From Bemisia tabaci (Eukaryota; Arthropoda; Insecta; Hemiptera; Aleyrodidae): a DNA stretch of 64,000 nucleotides. The notes under the pieces were generated by a model, which was not told the DNA's origin, made no database searches, and saw only the letters and a list, made by a program, of their open reading frames with translations. The position numbers were made by a program, and so were the translations under genes. Each line of letters begins with the position of its first letter. The first letter of the stretch is position 1. The stretch spans positions 21,075,313-21,139,312 of the forward strand of contig NC_092800.1 in assembly GCF_918797505.1 (NCBI RefSeq), in the 5' to 3' direction. Below are positions 21,676-32,554 of the stretch, one piece after another.

Positions 21676-21936
21676 ATATCGTCGCCTCCCAGCCAAAGTA
21701 TCACAAACGCCATGCGACATTTCAAAATTTCCGCCGCCATTTTATTTCTTTACAGAGAAAATTGCTACTTGAATCTGTCTGCAAATTTCACTAAAATTTA
21801 TCGGCAGCACAAAGAAAATTCAGTGAAAAATTCGGACAGATCGTTGAACAATTTCTCTGTATAAAAATGAAATGGCGGCGGAAATTTTGAAACGTCACAT
21901 GGCGCTTGTGATACTTTGGCCGGAAAGTGACGATAT
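21676..21936. mobile_element. Palindromic MITE with ATATCGTC ends
   Basis: The arms read ATATCGTC, GCCAAAGTATCACAAACGCC and TTCCGCCGCCATTTTATTTC from the left, with the inverses from the right (GAAATGGCGGCGGAAATTTT, GGCGCTTGTGATACTTTGGC, GACGATAT). The 261-bp unit has an AT-rich centre. Only one copy is seen in the window. Confidence 0.75.
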
Positions 21937-22283
21937 AGTCAAATTGGACTCAATCTCATCCTCAAAATTGATACAAAATGGTCCGATTGTTTACACTGTA
22001 GAAAGGATGAACCCTTGCCCCTAAAATTCAGGCAACCCCTGCAGTAACGTCGTTTCGACGCTGAGTCTGATAGAAAGCAGGTGGCACATGCAGTTCTCCA
22101 AATTGACCAGCGTTGCCAAGCCGTGACAAAAACCGTTATTTCTCACGATACGCAGAACATGAAAACAGACCCGACTTGGCACCACCGTGACTAATGAGAC
22201 TACCAAAGTTACGTTGTTTAAGTTGGGCCGTCAGATAAGCATAAGCGTTTACGACACGGTCAAACTTGGCGCGCAGGACACTT
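21937..22283. other. Intergenic, nothing recognised
   Basis: Short spacer; chance frames only. Confidence 0.4.
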
Positions 22284-22404
22284 GGACGTATTTCTGCCAA
22301 ACGGAACTATGTGCATTGAGACGTGAGCCTGAGACACATAAGAATGTATGCATAACAGGGCTCACGTCGTTGAGCACATAGTTCCGTTTGACAGAAATAC
22401 GTCC
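22284..22404. mobile_element. GGACGTATTT hairpin MITE, copy 1
   Basis: About 120 bp. The left arm, GGACGTATTTCTGCCAAACG then GAACTATGTGCATTGAGACG, is mirrored at the right by GAGCACATAGTTCCG and TTTGACAGAAATACGTCC. The loop contains AGACACATAAGAATGTATGC. Same family as 23134-23263, 40857-40976 and the copy split by the retrotransposon. Confidence 0.85.
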
Positions 22405-22840
22405 CGGGTCAAGCCCATCCCGTGGTGGCGGTAAAGTTTAAAATTTACACCACCCTCGTAACTGGGTCGTCAGGTGGGGCGCGAAGGGGTGGGGGGCGGG
22501 GGCGGTGCATCGGGTTGTAAGACATTCGGCTCGATAATTCCCACGATAAATTGCACCGGTCGGCGTCGGATAGGGGCCGACCCAGTAAACCCTCCCAAGG
22601 AACGGGTATGCACGGAGCGTCGGGGAGTTAGCGCCGCGGAATCCGGCGGTCGAACCTCGGGGGAAACGTAAGACTTTTCCCGGTGCCGGCTGTATTTCAC
22701 CGGAAGAATGGACCGCATCCTCCTTATCTGAGGAAAAATGGTATTGAGAATGTTTTTAGTGGGCAAGGCTGGAGTGTACATTATGAATGGGTGTATTCTG
22801 ACCCCTCTGTGCCCTCTGAGAGATTTTTCGCTGCAGCGGG
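22405..22840. other. GC-rich intergenic block, nothing recognised
   Basis: G-rich sequence (GGGGTGGGGGGCGGGGGCGG near 22483) with opposing frames of 65 and 103 codons. No family resemblance. Confidence 0.4.
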
Positions 22841-23100
22841 AAAAAAAATTCGGTCATATGAACCGAATGTACCGTGTCCAATATCGGCCGTAGTGTTGGG
22901 TTCATGCGACCGCTCTCTCAGCTCTGAACCGTATCTTCGGTTCGCACAACCGAGCTTTTTCGTTAGTTCTATTCGGTTTGAATGCCCGGTTGCATGAACC
23001 AAGGATACGGTTTCCAGAACCGAGAGAGCGGTTACACGAACCGAACAATACGGCCGATATTGAAAACCGTACATTCGGTTCATATGACCAAAGTTTTTTT
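22841..23100. mobile_element. Palindromic MITE rich in CGGTTC words
   Basis: Arms: AAAAAAAATTCGGTCATATG, GAACCGAATGTACCG and ATATCGGCCGTA from the left, with inverses at the right ending TTCATATGACCAAAGTTTTTTT. The interior repeats CGGTTC/GAACCG about a dozen times in both orientations. One copy in the window. Confidence 0.78.
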
Positions 23101-23133
23101 CTCATCGTGCGATGAAAAACCTGCCCTGGTAAT

Positions 23134-23263
23134 AATTGGATGTATTTCTATCAAACGGAACTATGTGCATTATGACGTGAGCCCTTTTATGCGTGTATTC
23201 TGATGGGTCTCAGGGCTCATGTCATAATGCAAATAGTTCCGTTTGATATAAATACGTCCAATT
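23134..23263. mobile_element. GGACGTATTT hairpin MITE, copy 2
   Basis: Starts AATTGGATGTATTTCTATCA and ends GATATAAATACGTCCAATT. The arms pair through AACGGAACTATGTGCATTAT. The central loop holds GTGTATTCTGATGGGTCTCA, also present in copy 3. Confidence 0.88.
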
Positions 23264-24660
23264 AGCTATAGGATCTGTGTTCCAAAGCACCATAGACCTA
23301 CAGACGGCTATACTATTTCATATACATATAGCTTTCTATAGCCGGCTATACAATTTTTAACAGCCTTTTATGGAAAATCGGCCAAAATGCCGCACGAAAT
23401 GGATACTGATAAACCTGTTACTGCATTCATGATCATCCTAACACCTCGAGGTAAAAAAATAACACAATGTACAAGGTACATTACAACAGTCGTTTCATCC
23501 ATTTGTTTTTCCCCATTTTTTTCTATAATTTACTGAAGCGTTGGTCTTTTCATCACAGGTCCCGAAGGTCGCGCAAGCTCCGAAGCCACCACTACATCTT
23601 GGGAAAATTAATTTTGTACAGTCTCTCCTCTTTAGTACGGCAGTTCCCGGGGCGACAAGCGACTGGTGCGCATTTGCCAACATACGTGCATGAATATGCC
23701 TGCATGCAATTTACATGTTTAGAAGTTCATTCTTGATTCGCAATGTTAAAGCCGGCTTGCCGGATCGGGACTGAGCCCCGTCTTGTTCTAGATGCGTTTT
23801 ATCTTATTCCCGGATACACGGCAGCGGTGTGATGCATCTTGAGAATGAACCTGTTAGCGTGGAGAGACAGTGTAACTAATCAAAACACCCACCGCCGTTG
23901 CAACTTTGAGCGGGTTGGAACTCATCGAGCGTAGATAAACAAATGGGTCCGTTGCAAACTTTAGCTGGAGCAAAAAGAAGAGTTGATTCTGGTAGGAAAT
24001 GACTCAAAAATCGCAATGAGCGCATTGGTAAAGTCTGAAATACACTCTTAACTTCACAAAAAACGAAGGAAATATGAGTCTTTTTAAGAATCCCGCTTCA
24101 AACATGATACTACGACACAGGTAAAAATTTTGTGAGAGGAGTTGTTCCATCCAACCCGTGCGCTAGGTGAGAGTTCTTCATGAGGATTTGGTCGAAAAAG
24201 TTAACCACAACCACTTGCGAAAGTTCGCCTCTAATCAACAGCCAACGATTACGTAGTCATTGGTCAACAGCCAACAAAAGGCAGGTGGCTGTTACTGCTT
24301 ATGATTGGACTTCATTCTGGTGTAGGGAATACTGTTTCTGGCATCATCCATCAAACTCCAATCTGCGAAGGAAAACTTATGGTACATTTTTCTTGAAAAT
24401 ACCCTTGGAAAAAATTGTCAAATTTCCGAGCTCCAAATTCTCAGCCGAGAAAACTGACATAAGAGGATGGAATTTTTGTTCTTCTTCGACTAGGTCCATC
24501 GACTCTATTATTCATAGCACATTTTTAACCTTCTCGGATCGAAATCGTAAAAATGTCTACGGGCGCAAATACATCCTTGGTAAAACTGCACTGGTAAAAT
24601 GCACCATGAATAACGGCTTTCGAGTGAAAAATGTAGTCCAATTGTCCATTAGGAATCGTT
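23264..24660. other. Intergenic, nothing recognised
   Basis: Contains a stretch of TATAGC words near 23300-23350 and the repeated words CAACAGCCAACGATTACG / CAACAGCCAAC near 24237. The 166-codon frame at 24180-24680 runs into a MITE end and has no motif, so it is not called as a gene. Confidence 0.45.
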
Positions 24661-24888
24661 CACTGAAAAATGATTCGTAGAATTTACCATTCCTTCACGC
24701 TGTATTTCACACAGCGTCAATTTAGAGTCAATTCTGCCAGAAGAAAGGTAAACGTAACTAGATACTGGTACAGGTGACTATTCCTCTGGCAGAATCGACT
24801 TGAAGATTGTTAGAATTTACCATTTCTACACGCTGTGTGAAATACAGCGTGGAGGAATTGTAAATTTTCCCAATTTTTTTTTTCAGTG
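24661..24888. mobile_element. CACTG-ended MITE, AGAATTTACCATT family, copy 1
   Basis: Starts CACTGAAAAATGATTCGTAG and ends TTTTTTTTTTCAGTG, flanked by TT on both sides (24659-24660, 24889-24890). The arms contain ACGCTGTATTTCACACAGCG-type palindromes and AGTCAATTCTGCCAG with its inverse CTGGCAGAATCGACT. The centre holds GATACTGGTACAGGTGAC. Confidence 0.88.
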
Positions 24889-26656
24889 TTGAATCCCCGG
24901 AAGTAAAAAGTTCGTAGTTTTAAGGAGTGGGCTTGAAGGATTCTTAGTGAAAAAGTCGTTTCTCTCTTAAAATTTTGATGAGAAAATACAGAGCCCACTG
25001 TTTTAAATTCAGATCCTGTCTCGTGGTAGTGGCCCATTTCCTGATTGATGGTCGATAATTCACCATGGGACACGATGCGTAGCCCCGCGTGATTCGCTGA
25101 CCTGCGAGCACCTCACGACCGTCTCCAGCGAGCGGCTGACCATCATTTTAATGGGGGTAAAAACGCTCGGAGGTGAAGCAGGCATTTCACTGTGTGATGG
25201 GCAAACCTATGCTTGGCTGGCGTTGGAACGAATGATCTTTTTAGTCGACGGTGGCTTTCAGCGCAGAACGGCTCCCATGTTTTATTCATTCTTGAGTCCT
25301 CGCCGGTGAAGCTTCGGAATTCGCTCCGGCAGCCTCCCGCAGTGCTGTCAACCCTCCGACCTTTCAACCCCTCAACCCCCGAAAACGGAATCCGGAAATC
25401 GAACGCGCGGTAGAATGGCAACCCCGCCCTTCAGATTTCTATACCTATGCCCAGACAGATTAAACAAACGGGGAGCAGAAAGAAAAGAGAGGGATTTAGA
25501 AACGTGCCGGCGAGATAATAAAACTAAGCGAAACTTTTTCGCGTCGGGTAAAAAGCGAGGACTGAAAAAACAACTTGAAGTTTCCCCTCGTTACAAATAA
25601 ATCAATTCCGATAAGTTCTGAGTGAGAGGAACCAGAGCTGTGACATGGAGGGGTGGGGGAAAGCAGAGCTTGGCTTCGCTTTTTCGTGATTTGAATGAGA
25701 TTTCTGAGGAAGGTATAGCGGCATTGTTACCAGATTTTCCTCTCACAAAATGCATTTCTCAATAATAATGGAGCAAATTGACCTATTGTTGGTTAATGAT
25801 TTACCCCAATTATTACAATAAAAAGCGATTCGGCTAATCTGTTACTCGACCAAGGCCTAATCAAGGTCCTCATCCTTATGCATAATAGATATTCTTCTCT
25901 TGACCTTTTTTTTATTTATTTATATATATTTTATTATTTAACATTTTTGTGTTTTACATTTTTGGCCTTCTTAGTTTGAAAACCCTTTATGTTAAATGAT
26001 TAAATAATAGGAGGGTTTATTTTAAAAAACCTTCATCATGGCGAGATTAAGAGGTCAAATAATCATTTAGTCTCATTATCTAGGTGGTACGTGCTATAGA
26101 CCACACCCCTCAGCTCTTATTTTGAAAAGAGCTTTTATGTCATACCGGAGAACACTCCGAGGAATGATAAGATTCGAGTAGGTACTCTCGGAAGCTAGGC
26201 ACTAGTCTACAGGAAAAGAAGGAAGAAGCTTCTGTAGTTGAAGATAAAGTGCTCCTTGCTTGGATAAAATCAATCATGGGTCAACAGAACTAGTCGGTCG
26301 TTTGATTGACATTGACATTTCAAGATTACGAAAAACAGGGACTCGTTCATTATTCACGATGTCTAATCGGAACTTTTTTCCTCCTACACACCGACCGCGC
26401 TGCAGGATATCGTTGTGGCTGATTCAATTTCATTAGACGAGACAAACTGGTTACGTCACGGTTTACGTAATTGATGTAAATAAAGTTTCGCCGATTCCCG
26501 AAGCGAGAAGCCTCGTCTTTTTTGAAAAATCTGACAAGTAAAAACTCCGCGGGGGATTTTATTAAGCTTTAAGTCAAATTTAGAGAAATAAGTATCTCGA
26601 CCGAGGTGTTTCAACATCGTCCCTCGAATTTTACTTTTTGAACGGAATGCTGCGCG
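24889..26656. other. Intergenic, nothing recognised
   Basis: Opposing frames of 66-92 codons at 25143-25421 lack motifs. AT-rich low-complexity sequence lies at 25910-25945. No gene is supported. Confidence 0.45.
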
Positions 26657-26884
26657 CACTGGAAAAAAGTCGCTTGGATCTAGATTCCAGATTTTAAAAA
26701 CATTTACAAGAAAAAATACTCTTAATTCAATCGGACTATTTGCTTGAATCAAAAGGAAATATGCTTAAATCAAGAGACTTGGCTCTTCGTTTCAAGGAAA
26801 AATCGGATTGAATCAAGAGTATTTTTTCTTGTCAATGTTATTAAGAGTCTGGATTCTGGATCCGAGTGACTTTTTTTTCCAGTG
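26657..26884. mobile_element. CACTGG-ended palindromic MITE, copy 2
   Basis: Starts CACTGGAAAAAAGTCGCTTG and ends TTTTTTTTCCAGTG, with CG on both flanks (26655-26656, 26885-26886). The arms are diverged from copy 1 but keep AAGAAAAAATACTCTTAATT and its inverse. Confidence 0.88.
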
Positions 26885-27531
26885 CGCTAATATTGTGTGA
26901 TATTTTTGGAAGATTTTCTTGAAAAATAAAAATCGAAATTACACAAAATTTCGTGTAAAATGCCAACATAACAGCGCGAACTTTCGTAAAGAAGTAAAAT
27001 ACTGGTGGTAAGCTGCAATGTAGCAAACTGAGATCCTTTCCGTACATAGTTTCGATCAATATTGGTATACATTATCACGAGTCAAATGTGGTTATTCTGT
27101 CAAACACGACCAGTATTTTTATACGATTAAAGATCAAGACGTAAACTTATTTCTCAAAGTTACATTGATTTTTTTTACTCTTTGGTGAGAAACACGCGTG
27201 TATTCGCCGAAATCAGTAGAACAACATTACACGTTATCTAACTTCTTCTCGTGTTCTATTTTTTTGCAAGGCCATACTCGAGTTTGAAATTTTGTGAATA
27301 TTATATTTTTTTCTTAGGGATGTTTACAAAAAGCTCTATGATATTTAATGCTCAGTTTTGTATAAAAGAGTGAAACACGTATAGAAATTGGGCAACACGA
27401 ACCTCAACTAAGCTGATTTCGATTAAATACGCTTAGGTGACAGTTTAGATCCTTCTTGCAAAATTTAGTCGAAACGGGAATCATTTTGCTAGTAGAAACT
27501 GCGATCTCTACCTCTTTTTAGAAACATCATA
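26885..27531. other. Intergenic, nothing recognised
   Basis: AT-rich sequence; short chance frames on the minus strand only. Confidence 0.5.
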
Positions 27532-27675
27532 TGAACTGCATTTTGCAACGTGGAACTATAAATTTTGGCTCTTCTGGAAAAACACTTATGTGCACAGGGA
27601 AACTAATGCATGACACATGCGTTGTTTTTAAACCGGGCTATAATTTAAAGTTCTAAATTGCAAAATGTAGTCCAT
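27532..27675. mobile_element. ACTGCATTTTGCAA-ended MITE, copy 1
   Basis: Left arm AACTGCATTTTGCAACGTGG is mirrored by TTCTAAATTGCAAAATGTAG at the right. The centre shares GGGAAACTAATG and TTTTTAAACCGGGCTA with the copy at 63487. ATATG occurs on both sides and may be a 5-bp target duplication. Confidence 0.8.
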
Positions 27676-27699
27676 ATGTTCTGTTAGTTTCAATGTGCA

Positions 27700-27960
27700 G
27701 ATCGTCCTCTCCCGGACGAAAGAACGTAACTCCATTCCAAGGTTGCTAAATTGACTCAAACAATTCAATACTTAACAAGAATAGACCTGTGCAATTCTTG
27801 TCGAAAATTGGTCTGATTTTAACATGAAATCAGAGGAAAAATCAGTGAATTTTTCAGTCAGAAATGCCCAAAATCCTCCTGGTAAAATTGCAATCTGCGC
27901 AAGGTAATTTGGCAACATTGAAATTCATTTACGTTCTTTTGTGCGGGAAACAACGAGATG
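27700..27960. mobile_element. MITE, GGAACTTAACTCCA family, copy 2
   Basis: Left arm AAGAACGTAACTCCATTCC then GTTGCTAAATTG is mirrored by GGTAATTTGGCAACATTG and TTACGTTCTTTTG. It matches the copy at 1471-1734 in length and in internal blocks such as GTGCAATTCTTG and GAGGAAAAATCAG. Confidence 0.72.
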
Positions 27961-28481
27961 GACAAGCCAGAAATAGTCGTACAGTATTGCAAAATTCAGT
28001 CCATCTTCACGTTCCTAATCGGAGTTTTTAACACACCGAACATGAATGCCCACCTCTAGATCTGGCAAATTCTTGATATACTCGGGTGGACAAAGCTAAG
28101 AGAAGAAAAAGAAAGAGGAAAAAGAATAGAGGTGAGGAAAGTTACGGATTTGGGCAAAAGAGAGGCTGGGAGAAGGTGACAGAGGTAGGAAGAGAGGAGG
28201 GTGAAGTTCTCGATTTGTCAGCTTTTAAACTGCTTCAATTCCTGGACTCGCTCCAAACCGCAAGATCGACTGACAACTTCTTTCCCGATCGAAAAAAAAC
28301 GCCGTCACACCGAGGGTAGTGTTAATAGGGGTAGAGGGGGAGAGAGGGAATGGTATTCACCTCCTCTTCGGAATTCGAAGGAGTTTTTTGTGGATTTGGA
28401 GGAAATGGATGTCGCGGACAAAGGGTCGAATGTGTAAGTTATGCCGTCTGGCTCGTCTACCACGGTGCGCTCCTGCTTATT
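27961..28481. other. Intergenic with a purine-rich tract
   Basis: Bases 28095-28205 are strongly purine-rich (GAAGAAAAAGAAAGAGG). Three overlapping 77-88-codon frames on both strands at 28086-28571 carry no motif and look compositional. Confidence 0.45.
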
Positions 28482-28731
28482 CTGCCGTGCTAAGGAAAAA
28501 CGCCGTATGTACATTCGAGAGTTGCCTAATTTCCTCGGATATATCATGTATTTAGGGAAGAAGTTATGCACATATTCCTTTAAAATTTTCAGATTAGATT
28601 AAATTCCAAACAAAATTGTCTGTAAAATTGGAAGAAAAAAGTTAACAAATTTTCCCAGTAAATTCGGTTTTTATCGAAGGAAATTTGGCAACGCCTGAAG
28701 GTTCATACGGCGTTTTTCTTTAGCACGGCAG
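28482..28731. mobile_element. CTGCCGTG-ended MITE, copy 3 (well preserved)
   Basis: Starts CTGCCGTGCTAAGGAAAAAC and ends GTTTTTCTTTAGCACGGCAG. The arms extend through GTATGTACATTCGAGAGTTG / CAACGCCTGAAGGTTCATAC. At 250 bp it is a good family reference. Confidence 0.9.
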
Positions 28732-28982
28732 TATGCGTGATCGTTCGTGCTGCATGGGCTATGGAAAAAACGCCGCGTGAGGATTCGACTAACGCCAAAC
28801 CAGTGGATCAATTGAACCGATTTTTTGCCGTCAAAATTGCGAATGTGAGAGAAGCAAGAAAACCCATTTTATTCGCTATGTGGAGAATCTTCGAATTCCA
28901 TAAAATGTATGTTCTTTTAGAGGACTATTTTGAAATCAGACATGATTGATTATACCAGAGAAAACAAAGGGAAAAAAGCTTA

Positions 28983-29191
28983 CACTGAAAAAAAAATATT
29001 GGTAGAATTTACCATTCTCCAAGAGTTATTTTACACAGCGTCAACTCAGAGTCAATTCTGCCAGAAAAAAGGTGAACGTCACTATATACTGGTACAGGTA
29101 ACCATTCCTCTGGTAGAATCGACTTTGAATTCACGCTGTGTAAAATACAGCGTCAAGAAAAGCTAAATTCTACCAATTTGTTTTTTCAGTG
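28983..29191. mobile_element. CACTG-ended MITE, AGAATTTACCATT family, copy 2
   Basis: Starts CACTGAAAAAAAAATATTGG and ends TTGTTTTTTCAGTG. It shares AGAGTCAATTCTGCCAG, TACTGGTACAGGT and CACGCTGTGTAAAATACAGC with the copy at 24661. The flanking dinucleotides TA and CA differ. Confidence 0.86.
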
Positions 29192-29817
29192 CATTTACCA
29201 GCAAAGTAGAGATTGGCGCTTACGCGATTTGGAAAGAAAAAGGAAGCAAACGCTTGAAAACAAATGACATCGCACAATAGAAAAAGTTGGTTAATCGTTA
29301 GTTTACTTTGTGTAGTTCTTTCCTACTCCTCTGCCTGGATTGCAAACCTGGTCAGTGGTGACAGAAAAAACTGCCCGGAGACGCGGAAAACTTGAAAAAA
29401 CGTGTTGCAAACTACGCAAATTGCGCGCTAAGAAGCAAATTTCAGACTTTTTTGATGTGGTCAACGTGATTTTCGAGCAGATTTACCCTGAAAAATAGTA
29501 TTCAGTCGGCTGTATCTCTTGTGCGCAACAGACCCATTGTACAAAATACAAAATAAAAGATATAGTGACACGCTATAGAACCCACGAGATTTCTTCATCG
29601 TCCATGCAGTAAAATGGATCGAACAATGAAGAGAGAGGTCGGGTGAATGAAAAGAGTATGTAGCAAGCATGGGTGCGGAATCCTCAATAATTCGAATCGC
29701 GCCCGGAAGAAACCGCGGTTGGTAATTGTTTTTCGGTAAGCGATCGCTTTGGCTCAAGCGACTGATTTTACAATTAGTCATCGGCCATTTATCAGCGAGG
29801 CCTTTCCTCACCCAATT
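29192..29817. other. Intergenic, nothing recognised
   Basis: No gene or repeat. A 116-codon minus-strand frame (29811-29461) has no motif. Confidence 0.45.
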
Positions 29818-30070
29818 CTGCCGTGGTAAGGAAAAACGTCTTATGAACCTTCAGGCGTTGTCATATTTCCGTCAATATAAAGCAAATTTATCGGGAAAAT
29901 TGTTAATATTTTTCTTCAAAATTGTCAGAGAATTTTTTTTGCAATTTGGTCTAAAATATCTGAAAATTTCAAAGAAAAACATGCATAACTTTCCTCAAAA
30001 ATACATGTTTTATCCGCAGAAATTTGGCAACTCTCGAATGTTCATACGGCGTTTTTCCGCAGCACGGCAG
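29818..30070. mobile_element. CTGCCGTG-ended MITE, copy 4
   Basis: Starts CTGCCGTGGTAAGGAAAAAC and ends GTTTTTCCGCAGCACGGCAG. ATT flanks both sides, a possible 3-bp target duplication. The 176-codon frame at 29726-30256 crosses this element and the next, so it is not a gene. Confidence 0.88.
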
Positions 30071-30179
30071 ATTTGCCTTGTCATCGTCATACTCATGCAG
30101 CCGGGCAGAGACGCTCTGACTAATATAGTTTTTTCGCCCGATGATCAGTATTTGAGCGGTGGGAAACAGCGTTGTCCTA

Positions 30180-30409
30180 CACTGGAAAAAAAAAACACAC
30201 ACATTGGATCTACAATCCAGACTCTTGAAAACATTGACAAGAAAAAATACTCTTGATTCAATCTTATTTTTGCTTGAATCAAAACGAAATCCGCTTAAAC
30301 TAACAATAAGAGGCTTGGTTCTTGATTTAAGCTAGATTCTGACTGAATCAAGAGTACTTTTTCTTGTCGATGTTTTTAAGAGTCTGGACTCTACATCCAA
30401 TGTGTTTTT
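30180..30409. mobile_element. CACTGG-ended palindromic MITE, copy 3 (right end lost)
   Basis: Starts CACTGGAAAAAAAAAACACA and follows the family to GATCCAATGTG-like sequence (ACATCCAATGTGTTTTT). It then joins the palindromic start of the next repeat at 30410 instead of ending in CCAGTG. Confidence 0.85.
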
Positions 30410-31230
30410 ACTTTCTCGCTCCCCTAGGGTAGAGAGAAAGTATTGTCATCCTCCAAGAAAAAAAAAAAAAAAAAGTTGAAATTTCATCATTTCTAGACGT
30501 TTTAAGGTCCCAGGAGTCAAAATAACCATAATTGAAAAAATGTGTGTCCGTCCGTCCGGCGTCCCCCAAATCTGTCTACAGCGATATCTCAGAATCTATC
30601 TGTTCGATTTCATTCAAAATTCTCACAGAACACCATATTTATGGTCTCCTTATGCACGTCCAACGATTTTGGGGTACGCTAAAATTTGGGGGGGCTAGGG
30701 TCAAATTGGGTTAAAGGTCCATTTTCAGCAAAATCACACGGAAAGCTCATTTTGAGGGACCGTAAATTTTGAAAAATGCCTTTAATTCTTTAAAAGTGGG
30801 CATCAAGCACATCACCTGGGTCATTAATTTAAGTTCCTAAAAGATCTTTGGACTAATCTCAAAATTCAAGGGATTACGAGGCCCAAAAGTAGGGCACTTT
30901 GCTCCGCGACATCACACAAACAACTCATTTTCAAAGACTGTAAATTTGAAAAAAAATGCCTTTCATTTCTTCGAAAGTTGGCATAAGAGCACCACCTGGT
31001 TCAATAATGTAAGTTCCTATGAGGTCTTTGGACTAAACTAAAAATTGAAGGGTTACGCGTCATATAGCGAGGAGAGCACTTCGGTCACACGGAGAGCTCA
31101 TGGACTGTAGATTTTGAAAAAATGCCTTTAATTCTTTGAAAGTTGGCTCAAAAGCACCATCTGAGTCATTAATTTAAGTTCCTAAAGGATTCTTGGACTA
31201 ATCTCATAATTGCAGAGGGGCCGATAGGAA
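30410..31230. repeat. Repeat block: 32-bp palindrome, poly(A), then three ~175-bp tandem units
   Basis: It opens with ACTTTCTCGCTCCCCTAGGG, whose inverse follows to 30441, then an A-run and GTCCGTCCGTCC. From about 30735 three tandem units share AGCTCATTTTGAGGGACCG-like openings, TTGAAAAATGCCTTTAATTC, AAGCACATCACCTGGGTCAT and TAAGTTCCTAAAAGATCTTT. Later units are progressively shorter or worn. It looks like a non-coding element with internal tandem duplication. The family is not identified. Confidence 0.75.
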
Positions 31231-32222
31231 ACGCTCAATTCTCTGATAAATGAGTCGGAACGCTTCTAGATAATAGCAGCAAACGCTTTGAGTCAGGTGA
31301 AACCTAGGAATTCAAATGCATTATATAATGCATCATATACTATTTCCAAAATTACTCCGTAGGTATACACCAAGCAAAATTAGACAACTAATTAGGTAGG
31401 TAAGTACTTACAATATATAGTTACTATTAGTCATCAAGCTGACGCAAGAACTGACACTTACATCTTTATTAAATACTAATATGTTTGTTGTTAATGAATT
31501 TAGAATCCCGGCAGATTCCATCTTTCGCGGTTCCTTTTTACGAGGTACTAAGCACAAATATAATATAATGATACGGCACAAATATGACTGATTTAATGCT
31601 TGTTACTTAATAAAGGAGGTTATAAATTGTTAGAACCCGAGGTTTGGTTGAAGGAGATGGCGCTCTCAGCGCTCTCTATTGTTTTCGCTTTGAATTACAG
31701 GGATACGCGGTAAGGAGATGGCGCTCCTGGCGGGCGTGTGGTGAACCTTCCAGCAGGTAGATTCGCCCGCCAAATTTAAAATTTGGGAGATGCTAAGCGA
31801 AAACCGTTTAGATTTAAGACTATTTGAACATCGAATAGTTATTCTACCCATTCAAGTAGATATTTGATGGCTTTTGACCGTGCTTAAGGAGAGATTATAA
31901 TATAAAATCGTATCTGAAGTATGATGTCAATGAATCTAATGGATCCTAATGAATCGTAGAAAAGCTAAGATTTTTACGGATCGCCATCTTTGACAGGAGA
32001 CTTTGTTAATCAATTACATATTTAATTGAAGATGCCTCATAAAATCAACAAGTCGAGGCCGAATATATGAATTCATCACATATCGCGAAGACATTTACAA
32101 TAAAGTTCAGTGGTTTGAATAAAAATTTCATAACTATTATCCTGTGATCAAAATTCCAATCAAACTTTATGATTTTGTAAAATTGGCAATATTTTTCTAA
32201 ATATTCCAGTAAAAGTGTCTAT
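31231..32222. other. Intergenic, nothing recognised
   Basis: AT-rich. GGAGATGGCGCT occurs twice (31655 and 31716). No coding family and no terminal inverted repeat pairing with the hairpin array was seen. Confidence 0.45.
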
Positions 32223-32376
32223 GCCGGCGCGAAGCGCCGGCTCGAGCGAGAAAGTCCCGTGCGGTCCCCGCACCAATCCGCTAAGCGGATGGGGGGGGCG
32301 AAGCCCCCCAAATGCCGGCGCGTAGCGCCGGTACGCGGCGCGAAGCGCCGCGCATAAATTGGCCGGAGGCCAATTT
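32223..32376. repeat. Array of seven GC-rich mini-hairpins with three-base loops
   Basis: Seven separate palindromes follow one another: GCCGGCGC-GAA-GCGCCGGC (32223-32241), GTGCGG-TCC-CCGCAC (32259-32273), ATCCGC-TAA-GCGGAT (32276-32290), GGGGGGC-GAA-GCCCCCC (32293-32309), CCGGCGC-GTA-GCGCCGG (32315-32331), CGCGGCGC-GAA-GCGCCGCG (32334-32352) and AAATTGGCC-GGA-GGCCAATTT (32356-32376). Arms are perfect and 6-9 bp long, with loops of exactly three bases. A smaller CTCG-AG-CGAG lies between the first two. The flanks are AT-rich; downstream is a T-run and CCAGTG. Function and origin are unknown. Confidence 0.93.
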
Positions 32377-32554
32377 TTTTTTTCCAGTGTAATTCTGAGA
32401 AATATCTCTTCTGATCGCCGTAAAAAAGAGTAATCAACACTTTGTAATAGCGCGGAAAATGGAAAACTTCCTGTTGATTATTTTTGATAGGTAGATAAAA
32501 TCTCGTAAAATTAACCTAATATGATGGTTGGAAAACTCCAAACTCGTAAAAACG

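Noticed and set aside
24180..24680. 166-codon plus-strand frame
   Set aside because: No recognisable motif, and its C-terminus is the end of a CACTG MITE.
29726..30256. 176-codon plus-strand frame
   Set aside because: It spans a CTGCCGTG MITE and part of a CACTGG MITE; openness comes from AT-rich repeats.
30410..31230. LINE or SINE ending in poly(A)
   Set aside because: The A-run lies near the start of the block and no reverse-transcriptase frame or pol III boxes are visible.
32223..32376. CRISPR array or Rho-independent terminators
   Set aside because: The palindromes differ in sequence and there are no equal-length spacers. The context is eukaryotic, so neither bacterial reading fits.
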